A stretch of 64,000 nucleotides of DNA, from contig NZ_SSDJ01000096.1 of assembly GCF_004794465.1 (NCBI RefSeq), forward strand, positions 1 through 64,000. Reading direction: 5' to 3'. This document shows positions 48,008-57,406 of the stretch, one piece after another (the first letter of the stretch is position 1; each line of letters opens with the position of its first letter). The translations under genes and the position numbers were made by a program. A model generated the notes under the pieces. That model saw only the letters and a list, made by a program, of their open reading frames with translations. It had not been told where the DNA came from and made no database searches. Source of the DNA: Microbacterium sp. K24 (GTDB lineage: Bacteria > Actinomycetota > Actinomycetes > Actinomycetales > Microbacteriaceae).

Positions 48008-49372
48008 ATGACCGACTACGCCGTCATCAACCCCGCCACCGGAGAGACGCTGGCGTCCTTCGACACGTTCACGGACGCGCAGATCGACGAGGCGGTCGCG
48101 GCCGCCGACGCGGCGCACCGCGAGTGGTCGCGTTCGACGACCGTCGCCGAGCGTGCGGCGCTGCTCCGCCGTGCAGCCGAGCTGCACCGCGAGCGGCGGG
48201 AGGAGCTCGCCGATGTCTTCGTGCGCGAGATGGGCAAGCCCCGCGAGGCGGCGCTCGGCGAGGTCGACTTCGCCGCGGACATCGCGGAGTACTACGCCGA
48301 CCAGGCGGAGTCGATCATGGCCGACCAGCCGATCGCGATCCTCGGCGACGGGTCGGCGATCATCCGCCGCTCGTCGCTGGGCCCGCTCGTGGGGATCATG
48401 CCGTGGAACTTCCCCGCGTACCAGATCGTGCGCTTCGCCGCCCCGAACCTCATCGTCGGCAACACGATCCTGCTGAAGCCCGCACCGCAGTGCCCCGAGT
48501 CGTCGACCGCTCTCGAGGCGATCTACCACGACGCCGGGTTCCCGAAGGGCGCCTATCAGAGCGTGCTGGCGACGAACGAGCAGATCGCGACGATGATCGC
48601 CGACCCGCGCGTGCAGGGCGTGTCGCTCACGGGCTCCGAGCGGGCGGGCGCGGCTGTCGCCGAGGTCGCCGGACGCAACCTCAAGAAGGTCGCACTGGAG
48701 CTCGGCGGCTCCGACCCGTTCATCGTGCTGTCCACGGACGACCTGGATGCCACCGTGAAGGCGGGCGTCGACGCGCGTCTCGACAACAACGGCCAGGCGT
48801 GCAACGGCGCGAAGCGATTCATCATCGTCGACGGACTCTACGACGCGTTCGTCGAGAAGTTCACGGCGGCGATGGCGGCGGTCGAGGCGACCGATCCGAT
48901 GCTCGACGACACCGTGCTCGGCCCCGTGTCGTCGGAGACGGCGGCGGAGAACCTGCAGAAGCAGATCGACCAGGCCGTCGAACAGGGCGCGACGCTCCTC
49001 ACCGGCGGCACCCGCGAGGGCGCCTTCTTCGCGCCGACCGTGCTGGCCGACGTCACCCCCTCGATGGACGTTTACCGCGAAGAGCTCTTCGGCCCCGCGG
49101 CGGTCGTCTATCGCGTCGCCGACGAGGACGCCGCCGTGGCCCTGGCGAACGACACGACCTTCGGTCTCGGCTCGTACGTCTTCACGACGGATGCCGAGCA
49201 GGCCGAACGCGTCGCCGACAAGATCGAGGCCGGCATGGTCTACGTCAACCTGGTGCTCGCCGACAGCCCTGAGCTGCCGTTCGGCGGCATCAAGCGCAGT
49301 GGCACCGCGCGTGAGCTCGGCCACCTCGCCGCGGATGAGTTCGTCAACAAGAAGCTCATCCGCATCGGCTGA
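48008..49372 (+). CDS. Second aldehyde dehydrogenase, Sad/YneI-type
   Basis: A 454-residue, shorter aldehyde dehydrogenase starting MTDYAVINPATGETLASF. Catalytic Asn134 (PWNFP), Lys157 (LLKPA), Glu231 (LELGGSDPF) and Cys265 (GQACNGAKRF). NNGQACNGAKRF is typical of the NAD-dependent Sad/YneI or GabD1 group. With gabD it gives the cluster two semialdehyde dehydrogenases, and one may serve 4-aminobutanal while the other serves succinate semialdehyde. Which does which cannot be told. A terminator follows. Confidence 0.92.
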   Translation: MTDYAVINPATGETLASFDTFTDAQIDEAVAAADAAHREWSRSTTVAERAALLRRAAELHRERREELADVFVREMGKPREAALGEVDFAADIAEYYADQAESIMADQPIAILGDGSAIIRRSSLGPLVGIMPWNFPAYQIVRFAAPNLIVGNTILLKPAPQCPESSTALEAIYHDAGFPKGAYQSVLATNEQIATMIADPRVQGVSLTGSERAGAAVAEVAGRNLKKVALELGGSDPFIVLSTDDLDATVKAGVDARLDNNGQACNGAKRFIIVDGLYDAFVEKFTAAMAAVEATDPMLDDTVLGPVSSETAAENLQKQIDQAVEQGATLLTGGTREGAFFAPTVLADVTPSMDVYREELFGPAAVVYRVADEDAAVALANDTTFGLGSYVFTTDAEQAERVADKIEAGMVYVNLVLADSPELPFGGIKRSGTARELGHLAADEFVNKKLIRIG

Positions 49373-49386
49373 TCCGGCCGGAGACG

Positions 49387-49422
49387 TGCGAGGCGGCACC
49401 CTTTCGGGGGTGCCGCCTCGCA
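49387..49422 (+). terminator. Terminator of the putrescine/GABA cluster
   Basis: A perfect 15-bp stem (49387-49401 / 49408-49422) with a 6-base loop, then TGCTCTC. Confidence 0.8.
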
Positions 49423-49460
49423 TGCTCTCACCGGGCGAGTTGTCGCGTCGGGGCGGTCAG

Positions 49461-49466
49461 TACGAT
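49461..49466 (+). promoter_or_regulatory. Leaderless-type -10 box (TACGAT)
   Basis: Six bases before the GTG at 49473. Confidence 0.55.
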
Positions 49467-49472
49467 GGCCTG

Positions 49473-50711
49473 GTGGATGATGCAGACGGAGCCCGCGGGC
49501 TCACCCGAGGCGGCCGACTGCTCGAGCTGCGCACGCGGAGTGCGGCGCTGACCGCGCAGTTCCTCCGGGACAACGGTCCGGTCGTGCTCACCGACGTCGC
49601 GACGGGGACGGGGCTGTCGCGTCCCACGGTGATGGACCGGGTGGGGGAGCTCGTCGAACGCGGCGCGGCCGCCGTCGCCGGCAAGCGGGTGGCGACCTCC
49701 AAGGAGTCGGGTCGCCCTGCCATGCGGTACCGCTTCCGGGGCGAGATCGGCTACGTGGCCGCCGTCGAGATCGGCAAGCGCTCCACTCACCTGCTCGTGA
49801 GCGACCTGGCGGGCACGGTGGTGGCGGCGCGGCGCTGGCTGCATGAGCGGGCCGACGCGGAGTGGCCCGTCGCGGCCGACGTCGTCGATGAGCGCCTGCG
49901 CCTCGCGTGGACCGCGATCGCCGCGCTCGTGCCGCGTCCGGAGCGGAGTGCCGGCCTGCTCGGGGTGGGAGTCTGCCTGCAGGGGCTTCTGGGGCCCGAC
50001 GGCATCGTGACGAACTCCGCGGACTTCCCGGGCCTCGTCGGCGTCGATGTTGCCGCCCGCGCGACGGAGGCCCTCGGGGTGCCCGCACGCGTGCACCTCG
50101 ATCTCGCGGCGGCCGGTGTCGCGGAGCATCGGCTCGGTGCGGCGCAGGGCCTCGCCTCCTTCGTGCTGGCGACCGCATGGCCCACCGTCGCCGCGTCGGT
50201 CACGATCGACGGGGCGCCCTATCGAGGCGCCCGGAACCTCGCCGGGGTGATGTACCGGATGGACCTCTCGGCGCTGCTGCCGAACCCGTACGACGGAGAC
50301 GACGCGGGCCTGCTGCGGGATCTGACGGAGCGTCGCGCGGGGGCACCGCTGTCGGCCGACCTCGCCGCGGTCGATGACCGGATCGCCGTGCAGCTGGCGG
50401 CCGCCGGCGCGACGATCGATCCCGAGGCCATCCTGCTCCTCGGCCCCGCGGTCGAGGCCGATCCCGAGCTGGTCGACCGTCTCGCCGAGCGCCTGCCCGC
50501 TTACGTCTCCGCGGACCTGCCGCTCGAGCTGCGGCGGGCGGTGCTCGGTCCGATCGCCCCGGTCGTGGGCACTCTGCTGAGCACCCTCGACGAGGCCAGC
50601 AGCCGACTGTTCGAGGATCGGATGCCGCCGATTCCCCGCCTCACGCGCGCCGCGGAGGTGACGGACGCCTGGCTCGACGGCATCCGTCCCGAGGAGTCGC
50701 AGCGGGCGTAG
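49473..50711 (+). CDS. ROK-family-like transcriptional regulator (degenerate kinase domain)
   Basis: A 412-residue protein. An N-terminal winged helix-turn-helix is at residues ~15-75, with FLRDNGPVVLTDVATGTGLSRPTVMDRVGELVERG. An ASKHA/ROK domain follows (EIGKRSTHLLVSDLAGTVVA, then GVGVCLQGLLGPDGIVTNSADFPGLVGVDV). The zinc motif CxCGxxGCxE of ROK proteins is absent, so sugar-kinase activity is unlikely and the domain probably only senses ligand. The GTG is supported by TACGAT-N6. It lies between the GABA cluster terminator and poxB, so its target could be poxB. Confidence 0.85.
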   Translation: MDDADGARGLTRGGRLLELRTRSAALTAQFLRDNGPVVLTDVATGTGLSRPTVMDRVGELVERGAAAVAGKRVATSKESGRPAMRYRFRGEIGYVAAVEIGKRSTHLLVSDLAGTVVAARRWLHERADAEWPVAADVVDERLRLAWTAIAALVPRPERSAGLLGVGVCLQGLLGPDGIVTNSADFPGLVGVDVAARATEALGVPARVHLDLAAAGVAEHRLGAAQGLASFVLATAWPTVAASVTIDGAPYRGARNLAGVMYRMDLSALLPNPYDGDDAGLLRDLTERRAGAPLSADLAAVDDRIAVQLAAAGATIDPEAILLLGPAVEADPELVDRLAERLPAYVSADLPLELRRAVLGPIAPVVGTLLSTLDEASSRLFEDRMPPIPRLTRAAEVTDAWLDGIRPEESQRA

Positions 50712-50714
50712 GGT
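50709..50714 (+). promoter_or_regulatory. Leaderless-type -10 box (TAGGGT) for poxB
   Basis: Six bases before the ATG at 50721, overlapping the stop codon of the ROK-like gene. Confidence 0.5.
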
Positions 50715-50720
50715 CGAAGC

Positions 50721-52445
50721 ATGACCACTGTCGCCGAGAACATCGTCCGGACTCTGCGGGTCAACGGGATCGACCGCGTCTACGGCATCCCCGGGGACTC
50801 CCTCAACGGCTTCACCGACGCGCTCCGCAAGGACGGCACGATCCGATGGGTGCACGTGCGTCATGAGGAGGCCGCGGCCTTCGCCGCCGCGGCGGATGCC
50901 GCGACCACCGGCGAGCTCGCGGTCGTCGCGGGCTCCTGCGGTCCCGGCAACCTGCACCTGATCAACGGCCTCTACGATGCGAACCGGTCGCGTGTTCCGG
51001 TGCTCGCGATCGCCGCGCACATCCCGACGACCGAGATCGGCACGGGCTACTTCCAGGAGACGCACCCGCAGGAGCTCTTCCGCGAGTGCAGCGTCTACGT
51101 CGAGTACGTCGCGGACGCCGCGCAGATGCCCCGGCTGATGGAGATCGCGATGCGCGCCGCCATCGAGCAGCGCGGCGTCGCCGTGCTCGTGATCCCCGGC
51201 GACGTCGCCCTCGCCGACATCGCCGACGACCGGGCCGTGGTGATCGAGCGGGCCCGCCCGGTGATCACGCCCAGCGGGGCCGAGCTCGACAGGGCGGCGA
51301 CGCTGCTGAACGCGGCGAAGAAGGTCACGATCCTGGCCGGCGCCGGTGTCGAGGGCGCCCACGACGAGGTCATCGCCCTCGCCGACCGATTGGCTGCCCC
51401 GATCGTGCACGCGCTCCGCGGCAAGGAGTTCATCGAATACGACAACCCCTTCGACGTCGGCATGACCGGGCTGCTCGGCTTCGCATCCGGCTTCCGGGCC
51501 ATGGAGGCCGCCGACGCCCTGCTGGTGCTGGGCAGCGACTTCCCCTACGAGCAGTTCTATCCCGAGGGCGCCACGACCATCCAGGTCGACATCCGCGGAT
51601 CGCAGCTCGGCAAGCGGCATCCGCTCGATCTGGGTCTCGTGGGCGACGTGCGGGCCACGGCGGATGCGCTCCTGCCCCGGCTCGCCACCCGCGACGACCG
51701 CGGTCACCTCGACGATGCCACCGCCCATTACCGCAAGACGCGGGCGAAGCTCGACGAGCTGGCGGTGCCCACGAGGGGCAAGCGCCCGATCCACCCGCAG
51801 TACCTCGCCCGACTCGTCGACGAGTACGCCGACGACGACGCGATCTTCACCGCCGACGTGGGCTCGCCGACCGTGTGGGCGGCCCGCTACCTCACGATGA
51901 CGAAGGAACGCCGCCTGATCGGCTCGTTCACCCACGGCTCCATGGCGAACGCGCTGCTGCACGGCATCGGCGCGCAGGTCGCCCACCCGCACCGGCAGGT
52001 CGTCGCGCTCGCCGGAGACGGCGGGCTCTCGATGATGCTCGGCGAGCTCCTCACCGTCACCCAGAACGGGCTGCCGGTGAAGACGATCGTCGTGAACAAC
52101 TCCTCGCTGAACTTCGTCGAGCTCGAGATGAAGGCCGCCGGGTTCGTCACCTACGGGACGGGCCTCGAGAACCCCAGCTTCGCGGCGATCGCCGAGGCGA
52201 TGGGGATCTTCGCACGCCGCGTGGAGCGCAGCGAGGATCTGCCGGATGCCGTGCGCGAGGTGCTCGACCACGACGGGCCCGCCCTGCTCGACGTCGTCAC
52301 CGAACGGCAGGAGCTGTCGATGCCGCCGGCCATCGAGGCGGCCCAGGTCAAGGGCTTCGCGCTCTACGCGATCCGCACGGTCATGTCGGGCCGCGGTGAC
52401 GAGCTCCTCGACCTCGCCAAGGCCAACTGGCGTCAGCTCTTCTGA
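50721..52445 (+). CDS. poxB: Pyruvate oxidase (quinone-dependent pyruvate dehydrogenase)
   Basis: A 574-residue thiamine-diphosphate and FAD enzyme that oxidises pyruvate to acetate plus CO2 and passes electrons to the quinone pool. Catalytic Glu50 in RHEEAAAFAAAADA, GSCGPGNLHLINGLYDA, DLGLVGDV and the ThDP motif GDGGLSMMLGELLTVTQNGLPVKTIVVNN are intact. The length matches E. coli PoxB, including the C-terminal segment that anchors to the membrane. Related acetolactate-synthase-like enzymes are the alternative. It starts 9 bases after the ROK-like regulator. Confidence 0.93.
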   Translation: MTTVAENIVRTLRVNGIDRVYGIPGDSLNGFTDALRKDGTIRWVHVRHEEAAAFAAAADAATTGELAVVAGSCGPGNLHLINGLYDANRSRVPVLAIAAHIPTTEIGTGYFQETHPQELFRECSVYVEYVADAAQMPRLMEIAMRAAIEQRGVAVLVIPGDVALADIADDRAVVIERARPVITPSGAELDRAATLLNAAKKVTILAGAGVEGAHDEVIALADRLAAPIVHALRGKEFIEYDNPFDVGMTGLLGFASGFRAMEAADALLVLGSDFPYEQFYPEGATTIQVDIRGSQLGKRHPLDLGLVGDVRATADALLPRLATRDDRGHLDDATAHYRKTRAKLDELAVPTRGKRPIHPQYLARLVDEYADDDAIFTADVGSPTVWAARYLTMTKERRLIGSFTHGSMANALLHGIGAQVAHPHRQVVALAGDGGLSMMLGELLTVTQNGLPVKTIVVNNSSLNFVELEMKAAGFVTYGTGLENPSFAAIAEAMGIFARRVERSEDLPDAVREVLDHDGPALLDVVTERQELSMPPAIEAAQVKGFALYAIRTVMSGRGDELLDLAKANWRQLF

Positions 52446-52457
52446 GCCGCGCTCCGA

Positions 52458-55256
52458 TCAGCTCTCGGCCAGCGCCCGCACCTCGGCGGCCTCGCCGTGC
52501 CGACCGAGCGCCTCGAGTACGTCACCGAGCTCGAGCGCCGCGACCTGTCGCAGCGCAGGGTGATCGGCGCCATGCTCGACGGCGCTCCGGTACACGGGCA
52601 CGGCGTCGGCAGGACGCTCGTTGCCGGCGAGCACCCGGGCCGCGAAGAGCTCCGATCCGCCGGCCATTCCCGTGTCGCCGAGTGCCGCGAACCCGTCGGC
52701 GGCGGTGAGGGCTGCGGCGACCGCCTCGTCCACGCGCCCGAGCTCGGCCAGAGCCCGTCCGCGGGAGTCGGTCACGTCCGCCAGCAGCCAGCCGGCCTCG
52801 TGCTCCTGTGCGAGGGCCGCGACCTCGTCGAAGAGGTCGAACGCGCGCTCGTCGCCCCGCCCGCCGTAGGCCTGACCGAGGCTGTGCAGCACCTCGGCGA
52901 CGGCTCCGGCCGCGTCATCCGCCTTCCGCACGATCTCGGCGGCGGATTCCAGGAGCGCGATCGCGTCGTCGTTCTCGTCGAAACGCGCGAGGATCTTCGC
53001 CTGCTCGGTCATCGACATGGCCTGGTCGGCGTGCTCCTCGGCCTCGCCGAACAGGTCGGACGCGTACCCGTGGGCGCCCACGGCCTGCCCGAACTCGCCG
53101 GAGGCGCTCAGTGCGCGGGCGAGCATCGACGCCGTCATGGCGCGGGATGCGGGGGAGACCTCGGCCTGCTCCTCCTGCTGCAGCACTTCGCCGAACAGCT
53201 CGGCGGCCTCCACCGCGTCGCCGGCGCGGAGCATGGCGCGCGCCATCCGGAAGCTCACCCCGGTGGAGTCGCCTCCGGCCTCGCCGCCGATGCGGCCCGC
53301 GACCCGGTACCGCGCGACCGCCTTCTCCGGCTCGTCGGCATCCTCCCAGAGGGCGCCGGCCAGGAGGTGGGCTTCTGCCAGCGCACGGGTCGCGCCGAGC
53401 TCGGCGAGCAGTCGGCACGACTCATCGGCATCGGTCGCACCGTCGGCGTAGGCGCCCGTGCCGCCGCGCACCCGTGCTCTCGTCTGGAGTGCCTGGGCGC
53501 GATGGCCCGCGCTCACGTCGTCCTGGGCGAGCAACCGGTCGAGCACCGACGACGCCGACTCGATGTCGCCCTTGTTCAGCAGAGCCGAGATCGCCACCAG
53601 CGTCGTCGTGTTCGACAGGCGTGCGTCCTCGGCCTCGGCGAACGCCCGGGCCGCCACCTCGGCGTGGTCGAGCGCGGCATCCGCCTCATCCGCCTGCAGG
53701 TGCAGAGAGGCACGGCTGATCGCGAGGTCGCCCCGCGACCAGGCCGGCAGGGTGGCGGATGCGGCGATCTCCTCCTCGAGTCCGGCGGCCGCCTCGGGGG
53801 TGTTCGCCCCGAACGTCGCCAGTCCCAGGCGCTCCTCCAGGTCGGCCTGCTCGTTCCTGCCCGCGGCGCGCAGGGCTGCGATCCGCTCGGGGAGCAGTTC
53901 TGCCGCCTCATCGGCGCGATCGAGGGCGATGAGGATGCCGAGGCGCATCGACTGCAGCTGCGCCAGCTTGGCAGGATCCTCGACCTCCAGAGCCCGCGGC
54001 AGGGCCTCGAGCATCTCGTGCTCCGCGCCGAACTGGGCCAGCTGCATCGCCCGCTCGTACCAGCCGTCGGCATCCACCGGGGTCACCGACGGGGTCGGAG
54101 CCGCGAAGGCGTCGGACCGGATCGGCACGTCGTACTGCTCGGTCTCGAGCGCTCGCATCCGTGCCAGCATCCGCGCATGGCCGTCGGTGCCGTCCCGCCG
54201 GTCGAACTCGGCACCGATCCGCTCGGCGGAGGCCCACGCGGCCGCGGCGAGGTCGGCCGCACTCCAGACGCCGTCGTGCGCGCCGAACAGGGGCACGAGG
54301 GCGGCGGCGTCGGCGCCGCGCACCGGCGTCTCGCCGTGCCCGGTCGCCACCACCCGATCGAGGGCGACGGCGAATGCGGCGAGGGCCGCGAAGTGCGCGT
54401 CGACGTTCAGCCCGTCGTGTGCCAGCCAGCCGATGTGCCGCTCGATCATCGCGAGCGCTCGCGCCTCGTTGCCGGTGAGAGCCGCGAACACGATGTTGTT
54501 GGCGACGATGCGGAGGTTGTCCGGGTTGTCCTTCGCCAGCCGGTAGCTGCGCAGGTGCGCCGTCTTCGCCTCGTCGAGGCGTCCGGCACGCAGGTACGGC
54601 ATCAGCACGCGCGAGAGGGCGTGCTCGGGCTCCTCGCCGCACGAGAAGCCGCCCTCGATCATCTCCTCCACCAGGCGGATGGCGTCGGCATCGCGGTCGG
54701 TCTCGGCGAAGAAGCCGGCGAACTGGCTGCGACCGCACGCGTCGCAGTGGCTGTGATCGTCGCGGGGCGTGGCCTCGAGCTGCACCCGCAGCTTCTCGGC
54801 GTCGTCGAGGCGTCCGGCATCCCACGCATCCTCGAACCGCGCCGTGAGCACCCCGCTGGCACCCAGCCCCGCTGCGCGATAGTGGCTCTCCATGTCGTCG
54901 AGCACCGCGGCGATCTGCTCCTGCGAGAAGGCCGGAGACGAGCGCAGCGACGAGGCCATCCACTTGAACTGCCACATGAGGTCGGCGCCGCCGTTGTCGA
55001 GATCGGCGGGGAAGCGCTGCGGGTCGGCGTCGTGATGCGCCAGACACCACGCGAAGGAGTTCAGCATGACGTCGGTCGCGCCGCCCATGTTCGCCGATGC
55101 CGTCTGCCGCATCCGCGCTTCGTATTCGAGGCGCTCGTCGCCCATCTCGACGGCCAGCGCCACGGCCTCGTTCACGAGAGCCTGCTCGGCCGGCCCCCAC
55201 GGCGTGCGGTCGATCTCCTCGATGAGCTGCTGGAAGCGCTTCTTCGGACGTGCCAT
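52458..55256 (-). CDS. Large tetratricopeptide-like repeat protein, partner gene of HSP90-like ATPase
   Basis: A 932-residue cytoplasmic protein made largely of degenerate helical pairs, apparently tetratricopeptide repeats, especially from residue ~430 onward. Alanine-rich helices with A-x3-A-x6-A spacing repeat every ~34-40 residues. The N-terminal 430 residues contain FAWCLAHHDADPQRFPADL and a CxxC (Cys171, Cys174) with Cys206, possibly a zinc site. There is no signal peptide and no membrane helix. It starts 22 bases after the HSP90-family gene's stop on the same strand. TPR proteins are classic HSP90 co-chaperones in eukaryotes, so a chaperone/co-chaperone pairing is the leading idea, but the C-terminal MEEVD ligand is absent from the partner. 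Confidence 0.8.
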   Translation of the reverse strand: MARPKKRFQQLIEEIDRTPWGPAEQALVNEAVALAVEMGDERLEYEARMRQTASANMGGATDVMLNSFAWCLAHHDADPQRFPADLDNGGADLMWQFKWMASSLRSSPAFSQEQIAAVLDDMESHYRAAGLGASGVLTARFEDAWDAGRLDDAEKLRVQLEATPRDDHSHCDACGRSQFAGFFAETDRDADAIRLVEEMIEGGFSCGEEPEHALSRVLMPYLRAGRLDEAKTAHLRSYRLAKDNPDNLRIVANNIVFAALTGNEARALAMIERHIGWLAHDGLNVDAHFAALAAFAVALDRVVATGHGETPVRGADAAALVPLFGAHDGVWSAADLAAAAWASAERIGAEFDRRDGTDGHARMLARMRALETEQYDVPIRSDAFAAPTPSVTPVDADGWYERAMQLAQFGAEHEMLEALPRALEVEDPAKLAQLQSMRLGILIALDRADEAAELLPERIAALRAAGRNEQADLEERLGLATFGANTPEAAAGLEEEIAASATLPAWSRGDLAISRASLHLQADEADAALDHAEVAARAFAEAEDARLSNTTTLVAISALLNKGDIESASSVLDRLLAQDDVSAGHRAQALQTRARVRGGTGAYADGATDADESCRLLAELGATRALAEAHLLAGALWEDADEPEKAVARYRVAGRIGGEAGGDSTGVSFRMARAMLRAGDAVEAAELFGEVLQQEEQAEVSPASRAMTASMLARALSASGEFGQAVGAHGYASDLFGEAEEHADQAMSMTEQAKILARFDENDDAIALLESAAEIVRKADDAAGAVAEVLHSLGQAYGGRGDERAFDLFDEVAALAQEHEAGWLLADVTDSRGRALAELGRVDEAVAAALTAADGFAALGDTGMAGGSELFAARVLAGNERPADAVPVYRSAVEHGADHPALRQVAALELGDVLEALGRHGEAAEVRALAES

Positions 55257-55278
55257 GGACGGACCCTTCGGTGAGATG

Positions 55279-57102
55279 TCAGTGGGCGTCCCCGAAGGGG
55301 ATCGAGTCCCCTTCGAGTCCGGCCGAGAGCGAGACGAGGTCGGACAGCGCGGTGGTCATCAGCGCGCGGTCGGCATCGCTGAGCGGGTGGTGCCCCGCGA
55401 GCAGCGCCTGGATGTAGAGGAGCTGCACGGTGCGGGCGAACACCGCATCGTCCTGCACCCGCACGAGCGCGCGCACCACGCGGTTCGACCAGTTCAGGCA
55501 CAGGCGGGCACGGAGGTCGTCCTCGCGTGCCGAGGACAGCGTGCGGTCGATGCGGTCCAGTACCCCGCCCCACAGGGCCCCGGTGACGCCCTTGGTGCGT
55601 CCGCGATCGATCGCGCGCAGCACCTCGGGGTCGGCCACGTAGAGACCGGCGAGGTCGGGCCGGTCGATCGAGCGCACGACGACCGAGCATTCGGATGCCG
55701 CGAGCACCGCTCCTGCGCGCGCCTCGAGACCCACCGCGGCGTCGCGGTCGTCGAGGGGAGGCGGATCCAGCCGGTCGAGCTCGCCCGTGACGTCGACCTG
55801 CTCGACCGAGACGTGCGGGTGCAGCTCCGGCAGCATGCGGATCAGGTCGGCGTCGTAGAGGTAGCCGCCGTTGACGAGCACCTCGTCGGCCGGGGAGATG
55901 CCGGCGACCTGACGGAACTCGTCGACGCTCTGGGCGTAGCGGATGTGCGGGTAGCGCTCGACGAGGTCGCCGACCCGCATCGTGCCGTGCGTCGTCTCGA
56001 CCGTCAGCCAGCGGGTGATGAACCGCGCGAGCTCCTCGTCGTGCCGCACCAGCGACTTGAGGCCGACCTCGTGCACCGCGACGAACTGAGCGAGACGATG
56101 CGGTTCGCGCAGCCCGAGCTCGAGCACCCAGCGGCGGATGCCGGCGCCGAGCTGTTCGCGCACCCGCTCCAGCGCGGCATCCTCGACGAGCGACTCCCGG
56201 CTGGCGGTGGGAGCGAGTCCGGTGGAGTCGATGACGGCCCGGACGAAGAACGCCCAGTCCGGCAGCACGTCGTCGACGCGTTCGGAGAGCAGCATCCGTC
56301 CGAGGTACATCCGCGTCGCCTGACGCGCGCCGGGCGGGGGCGCGTAGGGGAGCACGTACGCGAGGCCGCGCGTGCCGGTGGCGGGTTCGGACAGCTCGAT
56401 CACGTCGAGGGGAGCGGCGCCGAGCAGATCCCGCCCGTAGTCGACGGCGGCCGCGAGGTCGCGCGCCGGGTCGAGGAACGGCGGGTCCCTCGTGATGTCG
56501 ATGCCGCCGGCCGCCGCGTCGACGGTCACCCGCACGGGGAGGAACTCGCCGAACGTCGTCGCCAGCTCGTGCACGGCCGCGGGGCGCAGCAGCTCATCGG
56601 CGTCGAACCGCGGCACGAGGTGCACGCTGGTGCCGATCGGCAGCTCCTCGTCGATCTCAGCCACCTGGAACGTGCCGTCGGCGCTGCCGGTCCACTCGAC
56701 CGATGCGCCGCCCCTGGCGCTGCGGGAGCGGATCACGATCGTGTCGGCCACCATGAAGCAGCTGAGCAGTCCGATGCCGAACTGACCGAGGTAGTCGCTG
56801 CGGGGCAGGTCGAAGATGTCGCGCTTGGAGCTGCGCCCGACCGTCGCGAGCAGGTCGGCGACCTCGGCGGCGGTGAGGCCGATGCCGTCGTCGCGCAGCA
56901 CGAACTCGCCGTTCTCGGCGGTCAGAGGGGAGATCCGGATGCTTCCACCCCCGCCGTCCACCTCGCGGCGTGCCGTGATCGCGTCGCGGGCGTTCTGCAG
57001 GAGCTCCCGCAGATACACCCGAGGACTGGAGTAGATGTGCCTGCTGAGCAGGTCGACGACTCCGCGCAGGTCCACCTGGAACTGCTGCACCTCAGCGCTC
57101 AC
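55279..57102 (-). CDS. HSP90-family (HtpG-like) ATPase chaperone
   Basis: A 607-residue GHKL ATPase of the HSP90 family. N-domain: catalytic Glu33 and Asn37 in YLRELLQNARDAI, nucleotide Asp71 in LRDDGIGLT, and the glycine lid GQFGIGLLSCFMVAD (107-120). A middle domain follows, with LPYAPPPGARQATRMYLGRMLL, FFVRAVIDSTGL and ASRESLVEDAALERVREQL. The C-terminal dimer region is LLYIQALLAGHHPLSDADRALMTTAL. It is divergent from classical HtpG. The GTG at 57102 is preferred (GGGAGGGA just upstream) over the ATG at 57123, giving the start MSAEVQQFQVDLRG. It forms a two-gene operon with the TPR protein. Confidence 0.88.
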   Translation of the reverse strand: MSAEVQQFQVDLRGVVDLLSRHIYSSPRVYLRELLQNARDAITARREVDGGGGSIRISPLTAENGEFVLRDDGIGLTAAEVADLLATVGRSSKRDIFDLPRSDYLGQFGIGLLSCFMVADTIVIRSRSARGGASVEWTGSADGTFQVAEIDEELPIGTSVHLVPRFDADELLRPAAVHELATTFGEFLPVRVTVDAAAGGIDITRDPPFLDPARDLAAAVDYGRDLLGAAPLDVIELSEPATGTRGLAYVLPYAPPPGARQATRMYLGRMLLSERVDDVLPDWAFFVRAVIDSTGLAPTASRESLVEDAALERVREQLGAGIRRWVLELGLREPHRLAQFVAVHEVGLKSLVRHDEELARFITRWLTVETTHGTMRVGDLVERYPHIRYAQSVDEFRQVAGISPADEVLVNGGYLYDADLIRMLPELHPHVSVEQVDVTGELDRLDPPPLDDRDAAVGLEARAGAVLAASECSVVVRSIDRPDLAGLYVADPEVLRAIDRGRTKGVTGALWGGVLDRIDRTLSSAREDDLRARLCLNWSNRVVRALVRVQDDAVFARTVQLLYIQALLAGHHPLSDADRALMTTALSDLVSLSAGLEGDSIPFGDAH

Positions 57103-57162
57103 CGGCGCTCCCTCCCACTGCATCCGCTCGCCGAGCCTAACAACAACCGGGCCTCCGGCCGG

Positions 57163-57192
57163 TTCGGCTTCGCTCGGAGGATGCCGTATGCT
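57163..57192 (+). promoter_or_regulatory. Possible promoter of tRNA-Trp-secE-nusG
   Basis: TTCGGC (57163-57168), 18-base spacer, TATGCT (57187-57192). The -10 is good and the -35 weak. It is 100 bases upstream of the tRNA. Confidence 0.5.
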
Positions 57193-57293
57193 GGTGGAGC
57201 AGTTGTTGTCTGCATTCTTTCGCCGTGCCTGGGATCACCCGATCACAGTTCGGCGGCAGAGGGCGGAGAACACCCCGGGGCCTCGGAGCCTCT

Positions 57294-57366
<73 letters not shown>

Positions 57367-57406
57367 CGCGTCAGCGCAACGCTGACACACGAAAGGTACA
57401 TTCAGG

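Noticed and set aside
44791..48009. 1072-codon open frame on the minus strand
   Set aside because: Antisense to the APC permease and gabD, rich in His, Glu, Asp and Arg from complementing third-position G/C. No homology pattern.
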